Positions 11,026-23,413 are shown, counted from the stretch's first letter. The stretch is DNA of 64,000 nucleotides from Vombatus ursinus (GCF_900497805.2 NW_020947238.1:2251728-2315727), one strand, 5' to 3'. The notes: generated by a model from the letters alone, not told the origin. A program made the numbers and translations.

Positions 11026-11454
11026 TCAGTTAAAATAAATTCTTCAGACTAGTCTGTCTGGTTGTGATCATAATGACCTAGTCTAAGCTGTAGAATTAAT
11101 GTTCCCTAGCAGAATATTCCTGGAAGAGTAGTGTTTTACACAAACTCTGAGACTGTCATCAGGGGCATCCAAAGTCATTTTGCAATCATTCAATTTGTAC
11201 AAAGAGAACTGAGAAACAAGATTACAAGGACAATATATGTATCCTGGCTTTTCACTTCCTTAGATTTCCAGTGGGTGAGAATATACCAAGGGTGTGTGAG
11301 GAAATTATATAATAATTAGGAGAGTTATTTTATTATTTGATGAATGGTTGACCTAATATATAGGTACTTATACATTGGCGTGATTGACACTAATGTTCTG
11401 ATAGTTGGCTAAAAATATCACTTATAGATATCACCTTATTGAGAAACCTATCAA
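11026..11454. other. No recognisable gene
   Basis: About 430 bases between the unnamed repeat and the L1 3' end. A 62-codon open frame at 11131-11319 resembles nothing known and has no supporting signal. Confidence 0.4.
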
Positions 11455-12053
11455 TTGACCCATATATACAAAAATATTTATAACAGGTCTTTCTGTGGTG
11501 TCAAAGAATTGGAAATTGAGGAGATGCCCATCAATTGGCGAATGGTTGAACAAGTTGTGGTATATGAATATAATGGAACACTATTGTATTATAAGAAATG
11601 ATGAGCAAGCAGACTTCAGAAAAATCAAGAAAGACTTTTATGGACTGATGCTGAGTGAAGTGAGCAGAATCAGGAGAAAATTATTCACAGTAATGGCCAC
11701 ATTGTGCAGTGACTAACATTGATAGATTTAGCTCTTCTCAGCAATGCAAGGATCCAAGGCATCTCCAAAAGTCTCATGATGGAAAATGCTATCCACATCC
11801 GGAGAAAGAATTATGGAATTTCAATGCAGATAGAAGCATATTATTTGCTCTTTTTTTCCTCTTCTGTTTCATTTTCTTTCTTCTTTTTTTTTTTTGGTTC
11901 CTCCTATTGATTCTAATTATCCTTTACAATATGACTAATGTGAAAATATGCTTATTGGAATGTATATGTAGAGCCTATACAAAAGATTGCATGCTATCTT
12001 GGGGAAAGAAGTGAGGAGGGAGGGGGAGAAAAATTAAAACTCAAAATCTTATG
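11455..12053 (+). mobile_element. 5'-truncated L1, 3' end, split by HAL1-a
   Basis: Marsupial L1 3' end. It holds the last codons of ORF2 (ATGCCCATCAATTGGCGAAT, ACAAGTTGTGGTATATGAAT, then ACTGATGCTGAGTGAAGTGA) and the 3' UTR ending in AAACTCAAAATCTTATG. The remaining tail, starting at GCTTATGAAAGTGAATG, is found at 15018-15065, beyond HAL1-a. The 5' truncation is typical of L1. Confidence 0.9.
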
Positions 12054-12062
12054 GGCAGAGGC

Positions 12063-12070
12063 AAGATGGC
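12063..12070 (+). promoter_or_regulatory. YY1-like site at HAL1-a 5' end
   Basis: AAGATGGC lies about 10 bases from the 5' boundary. Human L1 has a YY1 site (CAAGATGGC) in the same place, where it sets the transcription start. By position and sequence I infer the same role for this element. Other copies here keep versions of it (37891-37900, 52882-52890, 59063-59072 on the minus strand). Confidence 0.55.
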
Positions 12071-12889
12071 ATGGTAAAAGAAATAATGTGCTTGAGCTCT
12101 CCCCCAAACACCTCCAAATACTTGTAAAGTGGATCTAAACTAGTTCTAGAGCATCAGCACTCACAAAAAGACAGAGTGAAACAAATTTAGAGCTGAGGCA
12201 ACTTGGATGGTTGATTAGAAAGGTCTATTGAGCCAGGTTGGGAAAGAAATGCAGTTAAGTGTGGACAAGCAGGCCAAAACCAGGCCTCATTGAACCTGGA
12301 GCAGGCCTCAGGGTACTGAATCATGGGAAGCTGTGATGCTTTCCACACTTTTCAACCCACAAATGATAAAGACAACTTAGAAGATCAGTAGGAAAAATCT
12401 GTGACCTCAGTGAGAGAGAAGCTCTGTCCTGGCACCACTCCCTGCCTAACCCTGGGGCAGTGGCTGCTTCTAGAGCTTCTGCCCACAGACTGAGGGGGGA
12501 ATTGAGTGGCTGATATGAGGGGCATTGCAGGGATCTCTTTGCTGATGCTGAAGCAGTATTCTCTTGCTTTGCCTGTGCTTAGATGTGGGTCACAGTTCTG
12601 GGTGGCAATCCTGGGGCAAGGAAGGTTGCTAGAATGATGAAGCTTTTAGTGATGGTGGAGAGGGACTCCTCCTCACAGTTCCAAGGCAGAAAAGAGTGCT
12701 TGTGGTCACTCATAGACTAGATTACAGGCCAGGAAAAGAAGAAACGACTTGCCTTTGATCATACCAACTTGGAAGACCTAAAAACTACAGGAACCTAGAA
12801 GTATCTCTGGAAACAACTGCACAAAACCCACGAAGCTTGTGATAGTACATTCTCCACACCCCTACATTAACAAAGAGTTTAAAACCCAA

Positions 12890-13958
12890 GTAATTGGCAA
12901 TCAGTGCAAAAAAAAAAACCAAAAACCTCAGATCATAGAATCATTCTTGGCTGACAAAGAAGATCAAAACATGCAACCAGAAGATAACAGAGTCAAAGCT
13001 CCTACATCCAATGACTCCAAGAAAAATATGAATCAGTCCCAGACCATGGAAGAGCTGAAAAAGTATTTTGAGAAGAAGGTAAGAGAAGTAGAAGAAAAAC
13101 TGGGAAGTGCAATGAGAGTTATGTAAGAAAATCATGAAAAACAAGTCAACAGCTTGCTAAAGAAGACCCAAAAATACTAAAGAAAATAACACCTTAAAAA
13201 ATAGCCTAACCCAAATGGCAAAAGAGGTCCAAAAAGCCAATGAGGAGAAAAATGCCTTCAAAAGAAGAATTGGCCAAATGGAAAAGGAAGTACAAAAGCT
13301 CACTGAAGAAAATACTTCCTTAAAAATTAGAATGAAGCAATTGGAAGCTAGTGACTTTATGAGAAATCAAGACATTGTAAAACAAAACCAAAAGAATGAA
13401 AAAATGGAAGACAATGTAAAATATCTCATTGGAAAAAGAACTGACCTGAAAAATAGATCCAGGAGACATAATTTAAAGATTATTGGATTGTCTGAAAGCC
13501 ATGGTCAAAAAAAAAGAGCCTAGACATCATCCTTCAAGAAATTATCAAGGAAAAGTGCCCTAATATTCTAGAACCAGAGGGCAAAATAGAAATTGACTGA
13601 AAGAGATCACCAAAGGAAAAGTCCTAGGAATATTGTAGCCAAATTCCAGAGTTCCCAGGTCAAGGAGAAAATATTACAAGCAGCCAGAAAGAAACAATTC
13701 AAGTATTGTGGAAACACAATCAGGACAACACAAGATTTAGCAACTTCTATGTGAAGGGATTAGAGGGCTTGGAATATTATATTCCAGAGTACAAAGGAGA
13801 TAACATTACAGCCAAGAATCACCTACCCAACAAAACTGAGTATAATCCTTCAGTGGAAAAGAAAAATTGACATTCAGTGATGAATGTCATTCTTGATGAA
13901 AAGAGCAGAGCTGGATAGAAAACTTGACTTTCCAATATAAGACTCAAAAGAAGCATGA
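12890..13958 (+). pseudogene. HAL1-a ORF1 relic
   Basis: ORF1p is the RNA-binding, trimeric L1-type chaperone. Pieces seen: the N-terminal segment in the 12839-13126 frame (EDNRVKAPTSNDSKKNMNQ, then an E/K-rich heptad region); coiled coil plus start of the RRM in 13215-13523 (IGQMEKEVQKLTEENTSLKI, then RSRRHNLKIIGLSES); and the C-terminal domain out of frame to about 13950. At the place where other copies have ATG, this copy reads ATC. At least one stop near 13126 and frameshifts after 13500 disable it. Expected length is about 350 codons. Confidence 0.8.
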
Positions 13959-14081
13959 AGAGGTAAGCAGGAAAGAGAAATCATAAAGGATTTATTAAGG
14001 TTGAAGTGTTTACATTCCTACGTGGAAAGATGATATTTGTAACTCATGAGACCTTTGTCAGTATTAGGGTAGTTGGAGGGA

Positions 14082-14162
14082 AAAAATTATATGTGTATAT
14101 ATGTATATCTATATACATATATATGTGGATAGATAGAGAGATAGATAGAGAGATAGATAGAG
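14082..14162. repeat. TATG/GATA microsatellite in HAL1-a 3' UTR
   Basis: Alternating TATA/TGTA followed by GATAGATAGAGA units. It sits just after the ORF1 end, the same position at which every other HAL1 copy here has a simple repeat. Confidence 0.85.
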
Positions 14163-15017
14163 GACACAGGGTGTGTTGAATGTGAAGGGGTGATATCTGG
14201 AGAATAAAATTAAGGAGAGGATTATACTGGTAGAAGGAGAAAGGGAGAAGTAGAATGGGGTAATTTATCTTACATAAAACAGACAAGAAAAGGCTTTTAC
14301 AGTGGAGGGGAAGTGGGGGTAAATGAGAGGGAATGAGTGAATCTTATTCTCATAGGATTTGGCTTAAGGAGGAAATAACATACACACTCAATTGCGTAAA
14401 GAAAACTATCTTACCCTCCTCCCTACAGGAAAATAGGGGGAAATGGGATAAGAGAGTACGGGGATTAAAGAGGGCATGGCAAGATTGGGGTGGGGGTAAT
14501 CAGAAGCAAACACTTCTGAGGAGGGACAGGGCCAAAAGAGAGAATAGAATAAACAGGGTGCAGGATAGGATGAAGGTAAATACAGTTAGTTTTCCACAGC
14601 ATGACTACTATGGAAGTGTGTTGCATGACTACACAAGTATAACCTGCATCTAGTTTCTTGCCTTCTCAATGAGGGTGTGTTGGGAGGGAGGAAGGGAGAA
14701 AATTTGGAACCTAGAGGTTTAAAAACAAATGTTAAAAAATTGTTTTCACATGCAATTGGGAAATAAGATATACAGGCAATGGGGTATAAAATCTATCCTG
14801 CCCTACAGGAAAATAAAAGAAGAAGGCGATAAGAGGAGGGGGGAGGAGATAGAAGGGAGGGGAGATTAGGGGAAGGGGAATTCAGAACTCACACTGTCTT
14901 GAGACTAGGGGAGGGATGAGACAGGGAGAAAATATGGAACTCAAAATTTTGTGGAAGTGAATGTTGAAAACTAAAACTAAATAAACTTATGAATCTTAAA
15001 AAATTAAAAATATTTTA

Positions 15018-15065
15018 GAAAGCTTATGAAAGTGAATGTTTTAAACTAAAAATAAATTAATTAAA
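15018..15065 (+). mobile_element. Tail of the L1 split by HAL1-a
   Basis: Continues the 11455-12053 L1: CTTATGAAAGTGAATGTTTT, then AAACTAAAAATAAATTAATT, which is the usual end of this L1/HAL1 tail class. Confidence 0.75.
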
Positions 15066-15564
15066 AGGAACAAATATATCATTTTTGTAATTTTTAAGAA
15101 CTTTATCATTGTTGAATATTTCCTGTCTTATTTTACTTCAAAACTATTTATGTACAACTATTTAAAAACATTTCAAGCACCATTTTTTTCTATTTGAAGG
15201 TAAAATACTGTAAAATTTAATTTTTTGTGTGAAAATTGATACTGAACTTGGCTGTACATGTCATCATTAGTGCTCATATGTAACATAAATATGATAGCCC
15301 TCTACAGATATTGCTGAAAGTTGGGGGGAACATTATATCTGCTCTCATAATATGTTTTTAAAAGAAATTCAATGCTTTCTTACTTATAATATAAGTGAAA
15401 GATATTGGCACTGTCTTATCAGTTTCTTCTTTACTGTGAGTCAAGTGGACACAGAGAAAAAAAAAGAACATGTTATAGCAAAAGAGGAGAAAGATGAAAC
15501 AGGAGTCCAGTAGTTTAAGTGTACTGTGACATATTAAAAGTCACAGGAGTAGACATATGGAGAA
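15066..15564. other. No recognisable gene or repeat
   Basis: AT-rich DNA of about 500 bases. I see no conserved frame or named repeat. Confidence 0.4.
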
Positions 15565-16318
15565 TGAAACCAGGATGGCAGAATGGTGTGAGAATTTCTG
15601 CTCATTTCTTCAAATTCAACCTTCAAAAATTTTTTACAAACATGTCAAATCAAATTCTGAGTGTTATAACAAAAAATACATAGTGAGATATTTTTCCATT
15701 CCAAGACACCTTAGGAAGACAGAAATAAAGGTCTGTGGAAACTGAGTAAAGGCTAACAGGGATTGCAAGATAGGAGAAACAGCATTGTCTTGAGTTTACA
15801 AAAAGTATCAGTAATAGCAGCAGTGGTGGCATTTGTAGTACACAATGCATAAGGACAATGTGAAGACTAATTACCTGGTCAAAAAGAGAATATGTGTTAT
15901 CATTGGGTAAGATTGTCAAATCCTCCCATTGCCTAATTCTGGGTTGCAGATGCAGGTTGGAGGTTAGGGTTTGTAATCCAAGGTCTCAAGGTAGCACAAT
16001 CCCTATCTTTGTGAGGACAAAAGCACAGACAAAGAGGACATTGACCAGAACTCTTCTTGCATCATGTCATCTTGGAAGTACTGATAAACCACAGGCTTCC
16101 AGATCTAGCCATAGAATCTCAGGTTAGCATTTCCTCCCTCAGAAAAGAGCAGAGCTCAACTTTAAGAAAAGACTAAAGGAAAAAAAATAGATTGAAAAAT
16201 GAGTAAAGAGTTAAAAAAAAAGACCTGTTCACAAAAAGCTTCTATAGTGACATGGAATCTCAGTTCATAAACTCAGTATACAATAAACAAGCAAAAATAT
16301 CTACAAGAAAAACCTTAA

Positions 16319-16402
16319 ATTATACATACATACATACATATGTGTGTATGTGTATAGATTGGAGAGATAGATAGATAAATAGATAGATAGAAAGAAAGAT
16401 AG
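16319..16402. repeat. TACA then GATA microsatellite
   Basis: TACATACATACATA followed by TG-rich and GATAGATAAATA units inside the L1-B ORF1 region. Confidence 0.8.
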
Positions 16403-17567
16403 GGCATAAGCAAAACCAAAAAATTTTGAGAAGAGATGAAGAAATTTTTTTAAGAGCAAAAGAAATTATTTTAAAAATAAAGCATTGTAGGAAATTGTGG
16501 GAAAGAAATAAGAGCAACATAAGAAAACTATAAAAAGAGAATTAACAGCTTGGTAAAAGAAGTACAAAAGCTCAGTGAAGAAAAACAACTTAAAATTAGA
16601 ATTGGTGAAATGTTAGCTAATGAATCCATGCAATATCAATAAATAATAAAATAAAGTCAAGAGGCTTAAAATAGAAGAAAATATGAAACATTTAATAGAA
16701 AAATGACCTGGAAAAGAGATTAAGAAGAGATAATTTAAGAATAATTGTACCACCTGAAATCTATTATAATACAAATGGGCTAGAAATCATATTTCAAAAA
16801 ATTAAGAAGCAAAAATAACTGTATCTTAGAATCAGATAGAAAATTAAAAAAAAAAAGGCCACTGAACATCTCCTGAAAGAGATACCATAAAGAAAATTTA
16901 CAAAGAATATTATATCCAAATTCCAGAGCTTCCAGGTCAAGGAGAAAATACTAAAAGCAGGCAGAAAAAAATAATTCAAATATAGTGAACCCACAATCAG
17001 AATCACAAAAAATGTAGCAGCTACTACTATTAAGGAAGAGAGGGTGTAAAATAAAATACCCCAGAAGACAAAGGAGATAGGATGGCAATGAAGAATAACC
17101 TATCCAGCAAAATTAAGTATAATCCTTCAGGGGTGAAATGGATATTTATTCAAATAGAATATTTTCAAGCATTTCTGATGAAAAGACCAGAGCTAAATAG
17201 AAAATTTGGCATTTGAAGAAAAGCATAAAAAAGTAAACAGGAAAGAGAAATCAGAAGGAAAACAAAGAGATTAAACTGGTTATATATCTATATGGGAAGA
17301 AAATACATGGGACTCATAAGAAGTTTGTCATTATTAAGACACTTAAAAGGAGTCTAATTAGAAAATATTGGGGGATGTTATCTATTATATTGGGTTCATC
17401 TCAAAAAGAGTAGAAGAGGAATAAAGAGTGTGCAATGGGAGAGTAAGTAATGGAGAGGAATGAGCTGAAAAAGTATCACATAAAAAGAGCAGAAGGTAGA
17501 GTTCTATGAGATGGAGGGTAAAAATCGGGGGACTGGGAAGGGTTTGACCCTCACTCACATGTCAAAT

Positions 17568-17573
17568 ATATAC

Positions 17574-17604
<31 letters not shown>

Positions 17605-17610
17605 TGTTTA
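17568..17610. repeat. TG dinucleotide repeat
   Basis: A run of GT with one interruption (TATG) in the inter-ORF part of L1-B. Confidence 0.9.
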
Positions 17611-19386
17611 GCTCTCCATGCAGATAAATGTGCAAATTCATCTAACAAAAATGGAAATAAGAGAAGGGGTTAAAAGAAGGAGGTAGTAGTAAAAGGCAGG
17701 ATAGATAAATGAAGGTAGCAATCAAAGATTGCAAGCTAAACAGATTGTTGAGGAGAGGACAGAGCAAAAAAAAGTAGGATAAATAGAAGTGTATAGTAAG
17801 TAGGAGAATGCACATTTAGCAATCGTAACTCTGAATGTAATGACATACTCACCCATCAAATAGTAATGGATAGAAAAATGGACTAGAAATGAGAATCCAA
17901 AAAAAATCATTTACAGAAAACATTATTGAAACAGAAAGATGCATGTAGAGTTAAAATAAAAGAGCAGAGCAGAATGTGTTGTGATTTAGCTGAAGTAAAG
18001 AAAAAGTGAGGTAGCAATTATAATTTCAGGGAGAAGAAGAAGCAAATTAGACCTGATTAAAAGAGATACTCAGGAAAAATGTAATTTGCTAGAAGTTTTC
18101 ATAGAACATGAAATAAGATCAATACTAAACATATATGCATCAAATAGCTTAGCATCTTAATTTATAAAGTAAAAGTGAAATAAGTTACCTTAGGAAATAG
18201 ATGGGAAGATTATTATAGTTGGAAATCTCACTTTTTCTCCCTTAGAACTATTCAAATTACCTATAAAATAAACAATAAAGAAGTTAGAAGAATAAAATTT
18301 TAGAAAAATTAAATATGATAGATCTAAGGAGACTATTCAATGGGAATATAAAGGAGTATAATTTTTCTCAGCTTAAATGGCACCTTCATAAAAGTTGACC
18401 ATGTATTAGAGCAGAAAAAACTCACAAAACAAAGGCAGAAATGTATCAATATCTAAAACCCACTTTGCTGGACTATAATGCAGTGAAAATTTACATGCAA
18501 CAAAGCATATTTTAAAAATTAGTTGTAGTGGAGACAAAATGGCAGAGTAAAAGCAATGACTTGCTTGAGAACTCCCCCAAATACCTCCAAATACCTATAA
18601 AAAAGTAGCTCTGAACAAAGTCTAAAGCAGCAGAACCTACAAAAAGACAGAGTGAAACAAATTTCCAATCCAAGACAGCATGGATGACTGATCAGAAAGG
18701 TATATCATGCCGGGTGGGGAATAGGAGCACAGTTCCGTGTGGGTGCTCAGACAGAACAGGCCTCAGCAAACCTGGAGCAGGCCTCAGAGGACTGAATTAC
18801 AGGCAGCTGTGGCAATTTCCAAACTTCTCAACCTATGAATGACAAACAGAACTTAGAAGGTCAGTGGGAAACTGTGACTGTGGTGAGAGAGAAGCACAGT
18901 CCCAGCCCCAATCCCTGAGCTCTGCCATGGGGCAATGGCTGCTTCCGGAGCTTATGGCCCGCAGACTGAGGGGGAATTGAGTGGCTGATCAGAGGAGGAT
19001 TGCAGGGATCTCTCTGCTGGTGGAGGATTCTCTTGTTTTGCCTGTCCTTGCATCAGGATCACAGTTCTGGGTGGCAGTCCTGGGGCAAGGAGGAATGCAG
19101 GCATTGTGTAGCTTGTAGTGGTGGTGGAGGGGGATTCCTCTTCACAGTTCAAAGGCAAGAAAGAATGCTTCTAGTCAATCATAGACCACAGCACAGGCCA
19201 AGAAAGGGGTAAACAGCTCACCCCTTATCATACCACCTTGGAAGAACTGAAAATTTACAAGTCCCTAGAAGTATCTCTGAAAAGAACTGCACAAAACCCC
19301 TGAAGCTTGGGACAGTGCATTCTCCACACTGAAAGCAGACCCCTACATTAACAATGAGTTTCAAACTCAAGTAATTGGCTGGGATC

Positions 19387-20471
19387 ATGAATAAACAAAG
19401 GTCCAAAAAAATGTCAGACCATAGAATCTTTCTTTGGTAACAAAGAAGATCAAAACATACAACCAGAAGAAGACAACAAAGTCAAAGCTCCTACACCCAA
19501 AGCCTCAAAGAAAAATATGATTCAGTCCCAGGCCATGGAAGAGCTCAAAAAGGAGTTTGAGAAACAAGTAAGAGAAGTAGAGGAAAAACTGAGAAGCAAA
19601 ATGGAAGTGATGCAAGAAAATCATGAAAAACAAGTCAACAACTTGCTAAAGGACACACAAAAAAAAATGCTGAAGAAAATAACACCTTAAAAAATAGCCT
19701 AACCCAAGTGTCAAAAGAGGTACAAAAAGCCAATGAGGAGAAGAATGCCCTAAAAAGCAAAATTGGCCAAATGGAAAAGGAAGTTCAAAAGCTTACTGAA
19801 GAAAATACTTGCTTAAAAATTAGAATGGAATAATTGGAAGCTAGTGACTTCATGAGAAATCAAGATACTTTCAAACAAATCCAAAAGAATGAAAAAAATA
19901 GAAAACAATGTGAAATATCTCATTGGAAAACCAACTGACCTGGAAAATAGATCCAGGAGAGATAATGAAAAATTTTTGGACTATCTGAAGGCCATGATCA
20001 AAAAGAGCCTAGACATCATCTTTTAAGAAATTATCAAGGAAAACTGCCCTGATATTTTAGAACCAGGGGGAAAATAGAAATAGAAGGAATCCACTGATCA
20101 CCTCCTGAAAGAGATCCCCAAAGGAAAACTCCTAGAAATATTTTAGCCAAATTCCAGAGTTTCCAGTTCAAGGAGAAAATACTGCAAGCAGCCAGAAAGA
20201 AACAATTCAAGTATTGTGGAAATACAATCAGGATAACATAAGATTTAGCAGTTTCTACACTAAGGGAAGAGAGGCAAGGAATATAATATTCCAGAGGGCA
20301 AAGGAGATAGGATTACAACCAAGAGTCACCTACCCAGCAAAACTGAGTACAATCCTTCAGGAGAAAAAATGGTCATTCAGTGAAATAAAGGATTTTCAAG
20401 CATTCTTGATGAAAAGACCAGATATGAATAGAAAATTTGACTTTCAAATACAAGACTCAAGTGAAACATGA
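19387..20471 (+). pseudogene. HAL1-b ORF1 relic
   Basis: All three ORF1p parts are present in order: the N-terminal segment (19387-19500), the coiled coil with many E/K heptads (19500-19870), the RRM (about 19900-20080) and the C-terminal domain. The frame at 20214-20471 is still open and includes LQPRVTYPAKLSTILQEKK, the counterpart of human ORF1p FQPRISYPAKLSF. The ATG at 19387-19389 is out of frame with the protein, and several stops and small indels lie upstream. The protein would be about 350 residues, similar to L1 ORF1p. Confidence 0.85.
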
Positions 20472-20609
20472 AGAAGTAAACAAAAAAGAGAAATCATAAG
20501 AGACTTATTAAGGTTGAACTATTTACATTCCTGCATGGAAAGATGATATTTGTAACTCATGAGACCTTTGTCAGTATTAGGGTAGTTGGAGGGAAAATTA
20601 TATGTGTAT

Positions 20610-20690
20610 ATATGTATATGTATATATATACACACACATATATACATACATATGGAGAGAGAGAGAGAGAGAGAGAGAAGACACAGGGGG
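20610..20690. repeat. TA/CA/GA compound microsatellite in HAL1-b 3' UTR
   Basis: TATATGTATA units, then CACA, then a GA run. Same location after ORF1 as in the other HAL1 copies. Confidence 0.85.
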
Positions 20691-21517
20691 AGTTGAAGAA
20701 GAAGGGGTGATATGTAGAGAATAGAATTAAGGGGTGAGAAAGGAATATGATAGGATGAGAAAAGGAGAGGTAGAATGTGGTAAGTTATGTCACATAAAAC
20801 AGACAAGAAAAGATTTTTACAATGGAAGGGAAATGGGGGAAGTTGAGAGGGAATAAGTGAATCTTATTCTCACAGGATTTGGCTTAAGAAGGGAATAACA
20901 TACACACTCAATTGGGTATGGAAATCTATCTTACCCTACAGGAAAATGGGGGAGGAAGGAGCCAAGAGAGCAGTGGAATGATAGAGGGGAGGGCAGATTG
21001 GGGGAGGAGGGTAATCAGAAGAAAACACTTCTCAGGAGGGACAGGGTCAAAATAGAGAATAGAATAAACAGGGGGTAGGATAGGATTAAGGGAAATATAT
21101 TTAGTTTTTCACAACATGATCACTATGGCATTGTTTTGCATAACTACAACTGAATCAAGTTGCTTGCCTTTTCAATGAGGTTGGGTGGGAAAGGAGGAAG
21201 GGAGAAAATGTGAAACCCACAGTTTCAAAAACACATGTTAAAAAATTATTTTCACTGCAATTGAGAAATAAGAAATATAGGAAATGAGGTATAGAAATCT
21301 ATCTTACCCTATAGGAAAATAGAAGGAGAAAGGGATAAGAGAAGTTGGGTGGGGTGATAGAAGGGAGAGCAGATTAGGGGAAGGGATATTTAGAATTCAT
21401 GCCATCTTTGGATGGGGGGAGGGATGAGATGGGGAGAAAATTTGGAAATCAAAACCTTGTGGAAGTGCATGTTGAAAACTAAAAATAAATAAATTTTAAA
21501 AATAAAAATTAGTTGTA

Positions 21518-22806
21518 AACTAAATAACCTAATCCTCAGAAGAATGAGTCAAAAATCAAGTTATAAAAACAATTTCATTAAAGAGAATGACAGCAATGAG
21601 ACAACATTCCAACATTTGTGGGATGTAGAGAAAGCTGTACTGAGGGAAAAAACTATAAATCTAAAGATGACCATCAATAAAAATGATCAAAAGCAGATCA
21701 ACAAATTGTGTATGCAAATAAAATAGGAAAAAAAAACATTTACAACCCCAATAAAAAACCAAATTAGAAATTCTGACAATCAACAGATATTCATAATATC
21801 AAAAGTTTGAAAAATGAACTAGTAAATAAAACTGCTTATTGAGTTTATGAAAAAAATAATATGGACAATTTATTGACTACTTTGAATTTAAAAAGCAAAT
21901 TAACAATATCAAAAATGAAAAGAGTTCAATCATGAAGGTGAAATTATAAAAAAAAATTAAAAATCAGAAGTTAATGTACCCATCTATATGCCAATAATTC
22001 TAATAATCTAAATGAAGTGGATGAATAAATATAAATAAACTGTCCAAATTAATAAAAGAGGAGATAGAATGCTTAAATCATCCAATCTTAGGAAAGGAAA
22101 TTGAACAAGCCATAAATGAATCCCTAAGAAAACAAAAACTTTGAACTCCATGGACTTATAAAAGTTTTATATCAAACATTTGAATGAGAATTAATTTCAA
22201 TATGCACATAAACTATTTGGAAAATAGATAAAGGACCCCTACCGAATTTCTTCTAAAAAACAATTAAGATTATGATAACTAAACTAAGAAGACAAAAAAA
22301 CCAACCAAAAAAAACTATAGATCAATTTTCTTAATGAATATTAATGAAAAAAATCAAATAAAACACTCTCAAAAACATTATAGAAATACATGACAAAGAT
22401 CAGACCCAATGACCAAGTAAGATTTCTATGAGAAATTCAGGGTTTGCTTAATATTAAGAAACCTATAGGCATAATTGATGACATCAATAACAAAAAAAAA
22501 ATTGTATGATAATATCAATAGATGTAGAGAAAGGTTTTAACAAAACACATACCAATTAAAAATAATAGAAAATGTAAGAATAAATGGAGCTTTTATTAAA
22601 ATAATAAATAAGTAGTATCTATTTAAAACCAAAAGAAAGTGTTATCTGCAATAAATATAAACTTGAAGCCTTACCTATAAGTTTTAAAGTGAAGTATGTG
22701 TGTCCAGCTTCACCATCATTATTTAATATTGTAATAGAAACTATAGCTATTGCAATAAAAAAAAGACAAAAAAAGAAATTGATGGAATTAAAAGTGGCAA
22801 TGAGGA
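21518..22806 (+). mobile_element. L1-B, segment 2: ORF2 RT region
   Basis: ORF2 resumes after HAL1-b. The frame at 21544-21726 reads FQHLWDVEKAVLREKTINLK, matching human L1 TYQNLWDTAKAVLRGKFIAL. Later pieces include the decayed palm region and, at about 22700-22760, SPLLFNIV-like codons. Many stops are present. The segment ends at TGGCAATGAGGA, where an L1 3' end has inserted. Confidence 0.8.
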
Positions 22807-23226
22807 GAACATTGTACACAGTAACAGTCACTTTGTGCGATAATTAATATTGATAGACTTAACCCTTCTCAGCAATACAAGGATCTAAGATATCTCCAAA
22901 GGCCTCATGATGGAAAATGCTATCCACATATGAATAAAGAACTATGGAGTTTGAATGCAGATCGAAGCATACTATTTGCCATTTTTGTTTCTTCTGTTGT
23001 GTCTTGTTTCCTCTTTCTGGTGGTTCCTCCTATTTTTTTCTAATTCTTACTTATAACTTCTCTAATGTGAAAATATGTTCAATAGGAATATATATGTATA
23101 GCCCATATCAGATTGTGCACCATCTTGGGGAGGAAGGGGGAGAAAAATTTAAAACTCAAAAGCTTATGGAAGTGATGGTTGATAATTCAAAATAAATTAA
23201 TAATACAAAATTTAGAAAAAATAAAA
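22807..23226 (+). mobile_element. 5'-truncated L1 3' end inside L1-B
   Basis: Begins abruptly with GAACATTGTACACAGTAACA and carries an L1 3' UTR to an A-rich tail. Duplicated target: TGGCAATGAGGA at 22795-22806 and TGGCAATAAGGA at 23227-23238 (11 of 12). The interrupted ORF2 then continues with GAAACAAAACTATCAC. Confidence 0.9.
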
Positions 23227-23413
23227 TGGCAATAAGGAAACAAAACTATCACTATTCACATATGATATGATGGTATTCTTAGAGAACTGAGAGAATCAAC
23301 AAAGAATATTAGTCGAAATAACAACTTTAACAAAATTGCAGTTCCTAATATAGAATCAATTAAATCATCAGCATTCCTATATGCTATTGAGAAAACTCAG
23401 CAGGAAATTTAGA
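23227..23413 (+). mobile_element. L1-B, segment 3: ORF2 after the RT active site
   Basis: Codes, with breaks, for the stretch after the FADD box (ESTKNISRNNNFNKIA, then SSAFLYAIEKTQQEI; human L1 has KINVQKSQAFLYTNNRQTE nearby). L1-A begins at about 23414. The next part of this ORF2 appears at about 38262. Confidence 0.75.

Larger units (their letters stand above)
12054..15017 (+). mobile_element. HAL1-a, full-length ORF1-only half-L1
   Basis: Starts with GGGCAGAGGCAAGATGGC (an L1-like 5' end with a YY1-type AAGATGGC) and ends in an A-rich tail near 15017. The host L1 tail appears on both sides as an imperfect duplication, AAAATCTTATG at 12043-12053 and GAAAGCTTATG at 15018-15028. Layout: 5' UTR of about 0.8 kb, ORF1, about 1.05 kb of 3' UTR. 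There is no ORF2 anywhere, which is the defining feature of HAL1. HAL1 must use L1 endonuclease and reverse transcriptase. A GATA/TATG microsatellite lies at the start of its 3' UTR. Confidence 0.9.
15565..18527 (+). mobile_element. L1-B, segment 1: 5' UTR, ORF1, start of ORF2
   Basis: L1-B is an old, once full-length L1. Its pieces lie at 15565-18527, 21518-22806, 23227-23413, 38256-39722 and 40052-40195. Segment 1 begins with a CCAGGATGGCAGAATGG-type L1 5' end. It holds a 5' UTR, ORF1 remnants (about 16180-17240), an inter-ORF region with a TG repeat, and the ORF2 endonuclease part (about 17815-18527; a CTCTGAATGTAATGACATAC start and an AAAGTTGACCATGTATTAGA end). HAL1-b interrupts the ORF2 sequence at 18527. 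It is very decayed, with stops throughout. Confidence 0.8.
18528..21503 (+). mobile_element. HAL1-b, full-length, with perfect 14-bp TSD
   Basis: Flanked by AAAAATTAGTTGTA at 18514-18527 and 21504-21517, so the boundaries are exact and the length is 2976 bp. It starts GTGGAGACAAAATGGCAGAG (the YY1-like site has one change) and ends with AAATAAATTTTAAAAAT. The 5' UTR spans 18528 to about 19386, ORF1 about 19387-20471 and the 3' UTR the rest. It interrupts ORF2 of L1-B, whose sequence resumes in phase of content at 21518. Confidence 0.95.
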
